Source: a virus
Length of the DNA: 35,488 nucleotides
Direction: 5' to 3' (one strand)
Virus record (IMG/VR): IMGVR_UViG_3300034110_000238
Location: 1-35,488 of that record
The notes beneath the pieces were generated by a model. It was not told the origin of the DNA, searched no databases, and worked only from the letters and a program-made list of their open reading frames with translations. The number at the start of each line of letters is the position of its first letter. Position 1 is the stretch's first letter. A program made the position numbers and the translations under genes. Positions 1 through 4,753 of this stretch are shown here, in pieces.

Positions 1-342
1 TAACTCGCACCTTCTAAATTGCTCTGAGTAAACCTTATCCCAAGTCATAAGGTCGAATAGTGTTTGTATTCTCGTTATGATAGTGCTGTGATCAAGCCCA
101 CCAAGTTCAAGCCCTACTTTTTTAGTACCGAAAGGAGTGTAATAATACATTAAGTAAGCTGCTATTTTATTTGCATAAGCTACCTCGCGTTTACGGCTAC
201 CACTTTTTAACTGAAACTTAGTAATGCCGGTTTCTTTTTCAACCACGTTATAAATATGGTTAATAACTTCATCAACTGTTCTTGTGGTTGGGCGCGGTTT
301 GTAAACGTTACGTATAACGTTATATGTCGGTGTTAGTTGCAT
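1..342 (-). CDS. DnaA domain IV-like DNA-binding protein (5' part; continues at 35334)
   Basis: The reading frame starts at ATG 342 and runs off the window start. Because bases 1-154 repeat at 35335-35488, it continues there and stops at 35290, giving about 128 residues. The region from VEKETGITKFQLKSGSRKRE to LGGLDHSTIITRIQTL resembles domain IV of the replication initiator DnaA: the helix-turn-helix, an SRKRE stretch and the GGxDHST signature that binds DnaA boxes. The AAA+ ATPase domain is absent, so it cannot act as a full initiator. It may bind an origin or compete with host DnaA; that role is inferred. It lies downstream of two tiny genes and overlaps the first by 10 bp, so it belongs to the leftward operon. 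Confidence 0.75.
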   Translation of the reverse strand, partial: MQLTPTYNVIRNVYKPRPTTRTVDEVINHIYNVVEKETGITKFQLKSGSRKREVAYANKIAAYLMYYYTPFGTKKVGLELGGLDHSTIITRIQTLFDLMTWDKVYSEQFRRCEL

Positions 343-506
343 GTTACAGTCCTCACTAATCTTAACTCTTTTTGATTAAATAATTGTTTGGAAATTGAGG
401 CGTTGTCATCCTCAAATGTTCTGTGTTTCTTAGCCTCTAATACGCGGGATAAGTGGTCTTCGTTTGTTCGGTGCTTGATTGACCGCGCTGTAATGTTTGT
501 TTTCAT
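333..506 (-). CDS. 57-residue hypothetical protein
   Basis: An ATG at 506 behind the A-rich stretch GTAAAAAAACATT opens a 57-residue frame beginning MKTNITARSIKHRTNED. It is polar and rich in Lys, Arg and Asn, with no membrane segment and no motif I recognise. It starts 9 bp after the stop of the HTH gene at 516-716 and its last 10 bp overlap the start of the DnaA-domain gene. The tight packing on the same strand supports it as a real gene. Function unknown. Confidence 0.5.
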   Translation of the reverse strand: MKTNITARSIKHRTNEDHLSRVLEAKKHRTFEDDNASISKQLFNQKELRLVRTVTCN

Positions 507-515
507 AATGTTTTT

Positions 516-716
516 TTACAACCAGTCGAGGTTGTTATCCGTTTTAATGTTTGTAAAATCGTTTCTTTGCATTTTGCCTCTGCTTCTATAAGTATCAATT
601 ACCGATACCTCGCAATCATCAAGTAATATTGCAGTGCCTTTTTTTATGCGCTTATAAACACTCTCACGGCTTATGCCGCACATCTTAGCGTAAGTAGTAA
701 TTGATACGTATCTCAT
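516..716 (-). CDS. excisionase/MerR-like helix-turn-helix protein
   Basis: I place the start at ATG 716 (MRYVSITTYAKMCG) rather than the TTG nine bases upstream. The 66 residues open with a helix-turn-helix of the excisionase/HTH_17 kind, ITTYAKMCGISRESVYKRIKKG, followed by a short beta wing (AILLDDCEVSVIDT) and a basic tail. Such proteins bind DNA as small regulators or as recombination directionality factors. No integrase is present, so a transcriptional role is more likely. It lies in the leftward operon. Confidence 0.65.
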   Translation of the reverse strand: MRYVSITTYAKMCGISRESVYKRIKKGTAILLDDCEVSVIDTYRSRGKMQRNDFTNIKTDNNLDWL

Positions 717-727
717 GGTTGACAAAG

Positions 728-770
728 TGTAGCATAAAGTGCATAAAGCAGTAAGTTATGCGCAAGGCTA
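728..770 (-). repeat. possible degenerate attC-like element (I)
   Basis: A GCATAA/TTATGC stem (741-746 with 756-761, approximately) with a flanking TAG/CTA pair lies just beyond the stop of the 65-residue gene at 768. The core GTTATGC at 755-761 matches the GTTATG cores of the better elements C, D and E. The second arm is weak, so this is tentative. Confidence 0.3.
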
Positions 771-965
771 CTCTACTAGCAAAATTGAGTCCTCATCTTC
801 TTTGGCATTAGTTAGTAACTTAAAAAAAGATGAATAATTTAGCCCATTTTTTTCTAATACCTCATCAGTAATGTTGTCTATACTACCACAGTAAATAATC
901 TGTTCAGGTGAAATGCCTTCTTGCTTTTCACACTCATTTTCTTTGTTAAATGTAATTACTTTCAT
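768..965 (-). CDS. 65-residue hypothetical protein (cassette-like gene)
   Basis: The frame begins MKVITFNKENECEKQEG and is acidic, ending in DEDSILLVE. No family is recognised. It lies between the palindromic element A on its 5' side and the GTTATGC core at 755 on its 3' side, with the stop codon 10 bp from that core. The A-rich leader TTTAAAAATG fits Bacteroidota starts. The context marks it as a cassette-like accessory gene; function unknown. Confidence 0.5.
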   Translation of the reverse strand: MKVITFNKENECEKQEGISPEQIIYCGSIDNITDEVLEKNGLNYSSFFKLLTNAKEDEDSILLVE

Positions 966-1004
966 TTTTAAAAATTAAATTTAGTGCTGATAAACCGCCC
1001 AGCA

Positions 1005-1085
1005 CATAACAGCGGTTTGTGGTCATTAGCCCGACCACACAAGGCTTTGCTTCGCTAACGAACCACAAGCCGCAAAGCGTTAGCG
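1005..1085 (-). repeat. attC-like imperfect palindrome A
   Basis: Outer cores CATAAC (1005-1010) and GTTA (1079-1082) flank arms 1012-1023 (GCGGTTTGTGGT) and 1062-1073 (ACCACAAGCCGC), which pair 12 of 12 allowing one G-T. An inner TTAGC/GCTAA stem lies in the loop. Read on the minus strand it runs TAACGCTTTGCGG ... CCGCTGTTATG. The stop codon of the upstream gene (1080-1082) is the TTA of the core. Confidence 0.65.
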
Positions 1086-1298
1086 GCTATTTAAAAATTT
1101 TAATAGTGCTTCTTTCTCCGCTCGCTTACCTTCTTCGTAGCCAATACTCCTTATGTCTGAAATAAGTTTGTATAAAAGTATTGCCCTTTGATTACCTTCA
1201 ATGTTATTTATTATTTCAAACATCTTATGAAAGTAGTCTGTAAACGGAGCATTTCGCTCGCTCATTTCTTCTAAATCTTTAAATAATTTTTCTTGCAT
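1080..1298 (-). CDS. 72-residue helical hypothetical protein (cassette-like gene)
   Basis: A charged, probably helical protein opening MQEKLFKDLEEMSERNAP and ending KALLKFLNSR-like (EALLKFLNSR). No membrane segment or known motif. Its TAA stop at 1080-1082 is formed by the GTTA core of element A, and its start lies 40 bp from the core of element B. It thus spans one complete interval between two palindromes, like an integron cassette gene. Function unknown. Confidence 0.5.
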   Translation of the reverse strand: MQEKLFKDLEEMSERNAPFTDYFHKMFEIINNIEGNQRAILLYKLISDIRSIGYEEGKRAEKEALLKFLNSR

Positions 1299-1340
1299 GA
1301 TATTTTGTTTTTAAAATTTTTAAACAGTTCACTTCGTCCG

Positions 1341-1393
1341 CTAACACCGCATAAGCGGCATTAAAACGACCGCCTATGCGGATGCCGTTATGT
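1341..1393 (-). repeat. attC-like imperfect palindrome B (short form)
   Basis: Cores CTAAC (1341-1345) and GTTATG (1387-1392) flank arms CCGCATA (1347-1353) and TATGCGG (1375-1381), with an inner GCGG (1355-1358)/CCGC (1370-1373) stem and a small loop. At about 53 bp it is the shortest of the set. Confidence 0.6.
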
Positions 1394-1399
1394 GCAATG

Positions 1400-1597
1400 T
1401 TAAGACCGCTTCATAGTTTGAATGTAAGTTACTATTGATGCTATCGTAAATCCTACAACCGCAATCCAATTACCAATTAATATTGAGTAAATCATTCCTA
1501 ATTTACTCACAACGTAAAGCCACCAATAAACACTGCACATAACATCGGTTTTGCGTAATGCCTGCTGTGGTGCTTCATTCAAGTTTTGTGCTTCCAT
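1400..1597 (-). CDS. small membrane protein (cassette-like gene)
   Basis: The frame from ATG 1597 has 65 residues. The last 46, from the internal ATG at 1540, hold two hydrophobic stretches (about residues 24-38 and 44-58), ending in TYIQTMKRS, so it is probably an inner-membrane protein. The ATG at 1540 is part of the GTTATG core of element C, and the first 19 residues are encoded within that element. The original cassette gene may start at 1540, with the upstream ATG adding a leader fused in frame. The stop is 9 bp from the core of element B. No known family. Confidence 0.5.
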   Translation of the reverse strand: MEAQNLNEAPQQALRKTDVMCSVYWWLYVVSKLGMIYSILIGNWIAVVGFTIASIVTYIQTMKRS

Positions 1598-1668
1598 TTT
1601 TCTTTTGTTTAAAATTTGAGCATTAGTAATTCTATTACGGCACTAACGCAAAGCCGTGAACCGTTATG
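1538..1668 (-). repeat. attC-like imperfect palindrome C (long loop)
   Basis: Cores CATAAC (1538-1543) and GTTATGC (1663-1669) flank arms CGGTTTTGCGT (1546-1556) and ACGCAAAGCCG (1646-1656), 11 of 11 pairs with one G-T, extended by GCC (1560-1562)/GGC (1639-1641). The 75-bp loop holds the start codon of the neighbouring gene at 1597. Confidence 0.65.
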
Positions 1669-1882
1669 CGTAATGCTTTGCAAACCATTCGTAAAAAGGC
1701 AAATGTTTATCATCTACATTAGCAACATCCATATCACTATCGGTTTCTAATTGTTCAAATTTTCTTCCGTGTATAAATGCCTTTTTCATTTCCTCTCTAA
1801 AAAAAGCACTACGCATAACAGCAGATATAAGCAATTGCTCATCGCTGTTTTTAGGTTTTTGTTCTAATTCTGTGTTTTCCAT
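1664..1882 (-). CDS. 72-residue hypothetical protein (cassette-like gene)
   Basis: The frame begins at ATG 1882 and its TAA stop (1664-1666) is the GTTA core of element C. A second in-frame ATG at 1816 lies inside the GTTATG core of element D; the 50 residues from there (MRSAFFREEMKKAF onward) fill exactly one interval from core to core. The first 22 residues are encoded in the loop of element D. The protein is charged and ends LPFYEWFAKHYA; no known domain. Either start is possible. Confidence 0.5.
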   Translation of the reverse strand: MENTELEQKPKNSDEQLLISAVMRSAFFREEMKKAFIHGRKFEQLETDSDMDVANVDDKHLPFYEWFAKHYA

Positions 1883-1943
1883 TTTATCTAAATTTTAGTC
1901 ATTAATTAAAAGAGCAACTGCTCATATCTGCAAAACGTTAGGC
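1814..1943 (-). repeat. attC-like imperfect palindrome D (long loop)
   Basis: Cores GCATAAC (1813-1819) and GTTAGGC (1937-1943) flank arms GCAGATAT (1821-1828)/ATATCTGC (1924-1931), then GCAATTGCTC (1831-1840)/GAGCAACTGC (1912-1921) with a single mismatch. GTTAGGC fits the integron R core GTTRRRY. On the minus strand the ends read GCCTAACGTTTTGC and GCTGTTATGC. Confidence 0.7.
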
Positions 1944-1956
1944 AATTAGTTTGCGC

Positions 1957-2193
1957 CTATACGCTACATTTAGCATTTCCGCAATGATAACCGCCTGTTG
2001 TTTTTACTAACCTACTTCCGCACGAGCAAACTAACTGTTCGCTTCGCCATACAACATTGTATAACCGCAATTGCTCGTTCAGTTCTTCAATAAGCAAATC
2101 GGTTTTTATTAACTCTGTTATAGGGGCGTTTTCTCTTTGTATTAAACTTTGTGGTTGTCCGAGTTCTATTATTTCAATTATTCTGTCTTTCAT
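1957..2193 (-). CDS. 78-residue protein with C-terminal zinc-ribbon-like cysteines
   Basis: The protein starts MKDRIIEIIELGQPQSLI. Residues 58-76 carry CSCGSRLV and, after a glycine-tyrosine stretch, HCGNAKC, an arrangement of Cys/His like a small zinc ribbon. The N-terminal part looks helical and could be a protein-binding region. The stop lies 17 bp from the GTTAGGC core of element D. I cannot assign a function beyond probable zinc binding. Confidence 0.5.
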   Translation of the reverse strand: MKDRIIEIIELGQPQSLIQRENAPITELIKTDLLIEELNEQLRLYNVVWRSEQLVCSCGSRLVKTTGGYHCGNAKCSV

Positions 2194-2235
2194 AATTTCG
2201 TTTTATTTATACGAAACTGCGGTTATACTTTACCG

Positions 2236-2379
2236 TTATTCCTCAACAACCTCGCTAAAATCACCCTCACAACAAGGACTCGCAGGTTCTTTGTGCGGCA
2301 TATCCGAATACACACCACCAGAGTCAACCATAATAGGCGTTTCAAATTCTTTGCCGCATCTGTCGCATGTGTAACTCAT
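2236..2379 (-). CDS. 47-residue zinc-finger-like protein
   Basis: The frame opens MSYTCDRCGKEFETPI and ends in an acidic tail after PASPCCEGDF. A CxxC knuckle at residues 5-8 and a CC pair near residue 37 suggest a single bound zinc. Its ATG (2377-2379) overlaps the TGA of the upstream gene in the ATGA arrangement typical of translational coupling, which is strong support for such a short gene. Function unknown; a DNA- or protein-binding accessory factor is the obvious guess. Confidence 0.6.
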   Translation of the reverse strand: MSYTCDRCGKEFETPIMVDSGGVYSDMPHKEPASPCCEGDFSEVVEE

Positions 2380-2618
2380 AACGTTGTAGTGCTAATAGGT
2401 TTAATAACATCTATTTGATTAAACACATCCTCAACAAACTTTGGATCAAAAGTATTAAGGTGCATTGCTTGTCGGCTAACTTGAACTAACCTATCAAGTA
2501 ATACAATAGGGTCTTTAACCTCTGAGTGAATGTTTGAAATTTGCGCGTTAATGTGCGACTTTGTGCTTTCAATTAGAAATGCTAAAGTAGTGTTATCTAC
2601 TGCGGTGAAATCTGCCAT
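2376..2618 (-). CDS. 80-residue hypothetical protein
   Basis: I take ATG 2618 (MADFTAVDNTTLAFL) as the start, because the longer frame from 2675 would overlap the small membrane peptide at 2638-2724. It is mostly helical in appearance with an amphipathic stretch (IVLLDRLVQVSRQAM). No domain recognised. It is coupled by ATGA to the zinc-finger gene downstream and lies in the leftward operon behind the Cro/C1-type regulator. Confidence 0.55.
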   Translation of the reverse strand: MADFTAVDNTTLAFLIESTKSHINAQISNIHSEVKDPIVLLDRLVQVSRQAMHLNTFDPKFVEDVFNQIDVIKPISTTTL

Positions 2619-2637
2619 AATGTTTATTTGTTTTGGG

Positions 2638-2724
2638 TTATAAATGTCTTGTAATAAAATCAAAAATAATACCACCTAAAATTACTGCGGCTAATACAAG
2701 CCTGTTAATTGCTGTTCTATTCAT
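2638..2724 (-). CDS. 28-residue membrane peptide
   Basis: A short frame starts 1 bp after the stop of the upstream regulator gene and encodes MNRTAINRLVLAAVILGG, then IIFDFITRHL: one hydrophobic segment with a basic start and a charged end, as in a single-pass membrane peptide. The tight spacing to both neighbours supports translation. Function unknown. Confidence 0.4.
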   Translation of the reverse strand: MNRTAINRLVLAAVILGGIIFDFITRHL

Positions 2725-2725
2725 G

Positions 2726-2917
2726 TTACTCAAGTGTTATAGTTACTTTTTTGTTTAATGCTTTAGCTACCTTAGTAAGCGGTTTTAAGTCGCTGTATTC
2801 GCCTTTTTCTATCTTAACAATAGTTGTCATGCTTACTCCTGATTTATCGCTAATCTCGCGCTGTGTGTAGCCAGATAATACTCGGGCTAATTTGAATTGG
2901 TTTGTTACTTTTGCCAT
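2726..2917 (-). CDS. XRE/Cro-C1 family transcriptional regulator
   Basis: The 63 residues are almost entirely a five-helix Cro/C1-type DNA-binding domain: FKLARVLSGYTQREISDKSG, then VSMTTIVKIEKGEYSDLKPL. There is no dimerisation or peptidase domain, so it is Cro-like rather than a LexA-type repressor. It is the second gene after the leftward promoter at 3259-3290, a position suited to autoregulating the divergent control region. The repeated TGTAAA sites at 3263-3346 are candidate operators, by inference. Confidence 0.8.
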   Translation of the reverse strand: MAKVTNQFKLARVLSGYTQREISDKSGVSMTTIVKIEKGEYSDLKPLTKVAKALNKKVTITLE

Positions 2918-2956
2918 GTGTTTTAATTAAGGGCTGTGGTCAGATAGCCCAAGTGA

Positions 2957-3229
2957 TTACTTTTTAACTTTAAAAATACGATAGCCTTTGTCTGTTGTCC
3001 TTACACTAATTTTAAAACCATCATTTCTCCTTTGTGCAATAACAGACATTTTAGCTCTTACTGAGTTAGCTCTATCATAATCTTCAATCAAAAAACTATC
3101 ACCATCATTTAACTTATTGTAAAGTTTTTCAATTTCACCTTGTCTTTTGCTTGGAGGAGTAAACTCATTTGCTGTGTCGATTTTAATACCTTGTAAAAAA
3201 TCAACGCTGTACTTTTTGGTGTCAATCAT
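2957..3229 (-). CDS. DUF7303-like small phage protein
   Basis: The 90-residue protein carries EIEKLYNKLNDGDSFLIED, then a basic region (RAKMSVIAQRR) and the end SVRTTDKGYRIFKVKK. This order, 'L..GDSF', a basic helix, then 'k..vRt...G.RiwR', is the layout of a small protein family common in phages and called DUF7303, as far as I recall it. Its role is unknown, though the basic helix and final beta hairpin suggest nucleic acid binding. It is the first gene of the leftward unit, about 22 nt from the predicted start of transcription. Confidence 0.7.
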   Translation of the reverse strand: MIDTKKYSVDFLQGIKIDTANEFTPPSKRQGEIEKLYNKLNDGDSFLIEDYDRANSVRAKMSVIAQRRNDGFKISVRTTDKGYRIFKVKK

Positions 3230-3258
3230 AATGTTATTTTGTTGTTGTTTTGTGAGTA

Positions 3259-3290
3259 CAAATGTAAAGTAAAATACAAATACGTGTCAA
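3259..3290 (-). promoter_or_regulatory. leftward early promoter
   Basis: On the minus strand TTG (3290-3288), 21 bp, then TACATTTG (3266-3259): a full match to the Bacteroidota -33 TTG / -7 TAnnTTTG pattern. Transcription would start near 3253, about 24 nt before ATG 3229. Confidence 0.75.
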
Positions 3291-3346
3291 GTGTTTTGTA
3301 AAATATTTTTAAAATAATTGATAAAAAGTTTGTAAAGTGCTGTAAA
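3263..3346. promoter_or_regulatory. TGTAAA repeats, candidate operator sites
   Basis: TGTAAA occurs at 3263, 3297, 3331 and 3341; the first three are exactly 34 bp apart, and the first overlaps the -7 box of the leftward promoter. These could be binding sites for the Cro/C1-type protein at 2726. The A/T richness of the area makes chance possible. Confidence 0.35.
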
Positions 3347-3367
3347 TCAAAGTGAATGTTTTTAAAT

Positions 3368-3397
3368 AAAAAAGGGCTACCAAATAAATGATAGCCC
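3368..3397 (-). terminator. intrinsic terminator facing left
   Basis: Read on the minus strand, GGGCTA (3397-3392) pairs with TAGCCC (3379-3374) around a 12-nt loop and is followed by six T. No leftward gene lies upstream of it, so it most likely ends the short RNA that starts near 3445. Confidence 0.7.
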
Positions 3398-3445
3398 GAT
3401 TTCAACAAAACATTATGAAGATGCGGCATTGCACCGCTACTTGAG
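3368..3445 (-). ncRNA. putative ~75-nt small RNA
   Basis: A complete minus-strand promoter (3450-3481) and an intrinsic terminator (3368-3397) bracket about 75 nt with no convincing gene. The 5' end can fold as GCGG TGCAATG CCGC, followed by a single-stranded U-rich stretch and the terminator hairpin, a typical small-RNA layout. A reading frame starting MPHLHNVLLK crosses the terminator and is probably spurious. Targets are unknown. Confidence 0.5.
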
Positions 3446-3449
3446 TGAA

Positions 3450-3481
3450 CAAAAGTAAATAAATAAAGTTAGCTATTGCAA
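3450..3481 (-). promoter_or_regulatory. leftward promoter of the putative small RNA
   Basis: TTG (3481-3479), 21 bp, TACTTTTG (3457-3450), matching the Bacteroidota consensus. Its -33 TTG is the other strand of the palindrome TTGCAA that also supplies the -33 of the rightward promoter. Confidence 0.6.
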
Positions 3482-3505
3482 TGTTGTGAATAAGTAATAT
3501 ATTTG
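3476..3505 (+). promoter_or_regulatory. rightward early promoter
   Basis: TTG (3476-3478), 19 bp, TATATTTG (3498-3505), a full consensus match. Transcription would begin near 3510 and read a leader of about 255 nt before the first gene at 3767. Confidence 0.75.
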
Positions 3506-3598
3506 AAGTGGGGTTTAAATAAAAATCGTTTAATGTAATTGCAAGTTACAACCAGTTAAGCGATGTCTGGAAATGGGAATGTGGTTACACGTTCGACT

Positions 3599-3628
3599 AA
3601 GGCTGTGATTAATTTCACGGCCTTTTTT
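3599..3628 (+). terminator. intrinsic terminator in the rightward leader
   Basis: AAGGCTGTGA / TCACGGCCTT stem (8 pairs plus two A-T, one G-T) around TTAATT, followed by TTTT. It would end transcripts about 115 nt after the rightward promoter unless it is overridden. Confidence 0.75.
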
Positions 3629-3635
3629 ATTTTTC

Positions 3636-3666
3636 TTGCATTATTCAAAACTATTACTTTACTTTG
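3636..3666 (+). promoter_or_regulatory. possible second rightward promoter
   Basis: TTG (3636-3638), 21 bp, TACTTTG (3660-3666), one base short of TAnnTTTG. It lies directly after the leader terminator and would drive the replication genes. Weak match. Confidence 0.35.
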
Positions 3667-3712
3667 TGGCGTTGATGTACGTGCAGGTACTTAACCATAA
3701 CAAAGAAATTCG

Positions 3713-3760
3713 ACCTCGTAAGGTGGATGGGCTGCACCCCTGAAACCTTGCGGGGTTTTT
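3713..3760 (+). promoter_or_regulatory. possible attenuator before the first rightward gene
   Basis: ACCCC (3736-3740) can pair with GGGGT (3752-3756) ahead of a T tract, a terminator 7 bp before ATG 3767. AGGT (3721-3724) can pair either with ACCT at 3713-3716 or with ACCT at 3745-3748 inside the terminator loop, and GGTG with CACC overlaps the terminator arm. Such competing pairings are typical of attenuators; the trigger is unknown. Confidence 0.4.
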
Positions 3761-3766
3761 AATTTT

Positions 3767-4072
3767 ATGGAAGTTGAAAAACTAAAACAACAATTTCAAA
3801 CTTATCCATATAGCAGCGAATTTATTGATGCTGTTATTGAGATGAACCCAAGTGGCAAACCGTCAGAGGTTGCCAAATTTATCAGTGCTACATTTATGAA
3901 CAACCGAATTGAGGATTGTTCTAGTACAACATTTTTTAGGTTATCTAGGCATTGGGATAACATTGCTAACCAAAAGATTCAAATGTTAGATTACAACTCT
4001 TTTTTTAGGTCGGCATTTACAAGCACAAAATATTTTGCAGTTGCCACACTTTTAAAAAGTAAGGGGATTTAG
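3767..4072 (+). CDS. hypothetical protein, first gene of the rightward unit
   Basis: The 101 residues begin MEVEKLKQQFQTYPYSSEF and contain SGKPSEVAKFISATFMN, with alternating helical stretches and no membrane segment. No family is recognised. The gene ends 3 bp before the helicase-loader-like gene and lies behind a probable attenuator, so it may be a replication accessory or early regulator. That role rests on position alone. Confidence 0.6.
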   Translation: MEVEKLKQQFQTYPYSSEFIDAVIEMNPSGKPSEVAKFISATFMNNRIEDCSSTTFFRLSRHWDNIANQKIQMLDYNSFFRSAFTSTKYFAVATLLKSKGI

Positions 4073-4075
4073 TAA

Positions 4076-4753
4076 ATGAATAGCTACGAACTTAGTCGGG
4101 CTTTTTGCAACTGGGCTTTTGAAAACCCCGAAAAAATTAAACCTATTCATTACGCTATTTACTTTTTTACTATTGAGCACTGTAACCGTTTAGGGTGGAA
4201 GGAGAAATTTGGGCTACCTTCACAAATGGTTATGGAGGCTATTGGGGTAAAAAATTGGCGGACCTATTCCGAAGGATTAAACGAGTTAATATCATTTGGG
4301 TTTTTAACCATGATTGAAACGAGCAAAAATCAATACTCAAGCAATATAATTGCCATTGTAAATTTTACCAAAGCACCTACCGAAGCAGGCACAAAAGCAT
4401 TAGACAAAGCACTGTCAAAGCACGGTACAAAGCAAAGCCAAAGCACTGTTAGTATAGATAAACAATTAAACAAAGAACAATTAAACAAAGAACAATTAGA
4501 GAAACGCAAATTGGAATTTGCTTCCACGCTCGAACCATTTTTAAATACTTACGGTAAAGAGTTATTAAAAGACTTTTACGACTATTGGACCGAACCAAAC
4601 AAATCAAACACTAAGTTTAGGGCTGAGATAGAAAAAACTTGGAGCCTTGAAAGAAGATTGGCAACATGGGCTAAAAACGATAGTAAGTTTGGCACACCTA
4701 AACAAACAGTACCACAACAAGGACAAATGAATTATAAAGACTTAAACGTATGA
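4076..4753 (+). CDS. replication initiator / helicase loader-like protein
   Basis: The 225-residue protein has a winged-helix-like N-terminal region (about residues 1-95), a low-complexity linker with KQLNKEQLNKEQLEK (about 128-142) and a C-terminal helix block containing FYDYWTEPNKSNTKFRAE and WSLERRLATWAKND (about 160-205). This layout, with the conserved FYxYW...K.RFE..k.W....RL..W pattern, is found in phage replisome organisers that bring DnaB to the origin. Its stop overlaps the ATG of the dnaB gene in an ATGA, so the two are translationally coupled. Function is inferred from layout and neighbour. Confidence 0.65.
   Translation: MNSYELSRAFCNWAFENPEKIKPIHYAIYFFTIEHCNRLGWKEKFGLPSQMVMEAIGVKNWRTYSEGLNELISFGFLTMIETSKNQYSSNIIAIVNFTKAPTEAGTKALDKALSKHGTKQSQSTVSIDKQLNKEQLNKEQLEKRKLEFASTLEPFLNTYGKELLKDFYDYWTEPNKSNTKFRAEIEKTWSLERRLATWAKNDSKFGTPKQTVPQQGQMNYKDLNV
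4461..4499 (+). repeat. 15-bp in-frame tandem repeat
   Basis: The unit aacaattaaacaaag is present about 2.6 times and encodes the QLNKE repeats in the linker of the loader-like protein. Copy number could vary without breaking the frame. Confidence 0.8.

Noticed and set aside
1-154. Terminal repeat read as a physical long terminal repeat of linear phage DNA
   Set aside because: The repeat lies inside a gene that only becomes complete when the ends are joined, and its length and nearly exact identity suit an assembly overlap of a circular map. A true terminal redundancy cannot be excluded.
388-591. 67-residue frame on the plus strand
   Set aside because: It opposes two closely packed minus-strand genes (333-506 and 516-716) that fit the operon.
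1341-1393. Rho-independent terminators as the sole explanation of the palindromes
   Set aside because: The stems are not followed by T tracts on the gene strand, several loops contain start codons, and the end sequences TAAC and GTTA are conserved outside the stems.
755-1943. CRISPR-like array in the region of repeated palindromes
   Set aside because: The elements differ in sequence and length and are spaced by whole genes, so they are not direct repeats with uniform spacers.
3226-3429. 67-residue frame starting MPHLHNVLLK on the minus strand
   Set aside because: It crosses the intrinsic terminator at 3368-3397 and the leftward promoter, so a small RNA is a better reading of that stretch.
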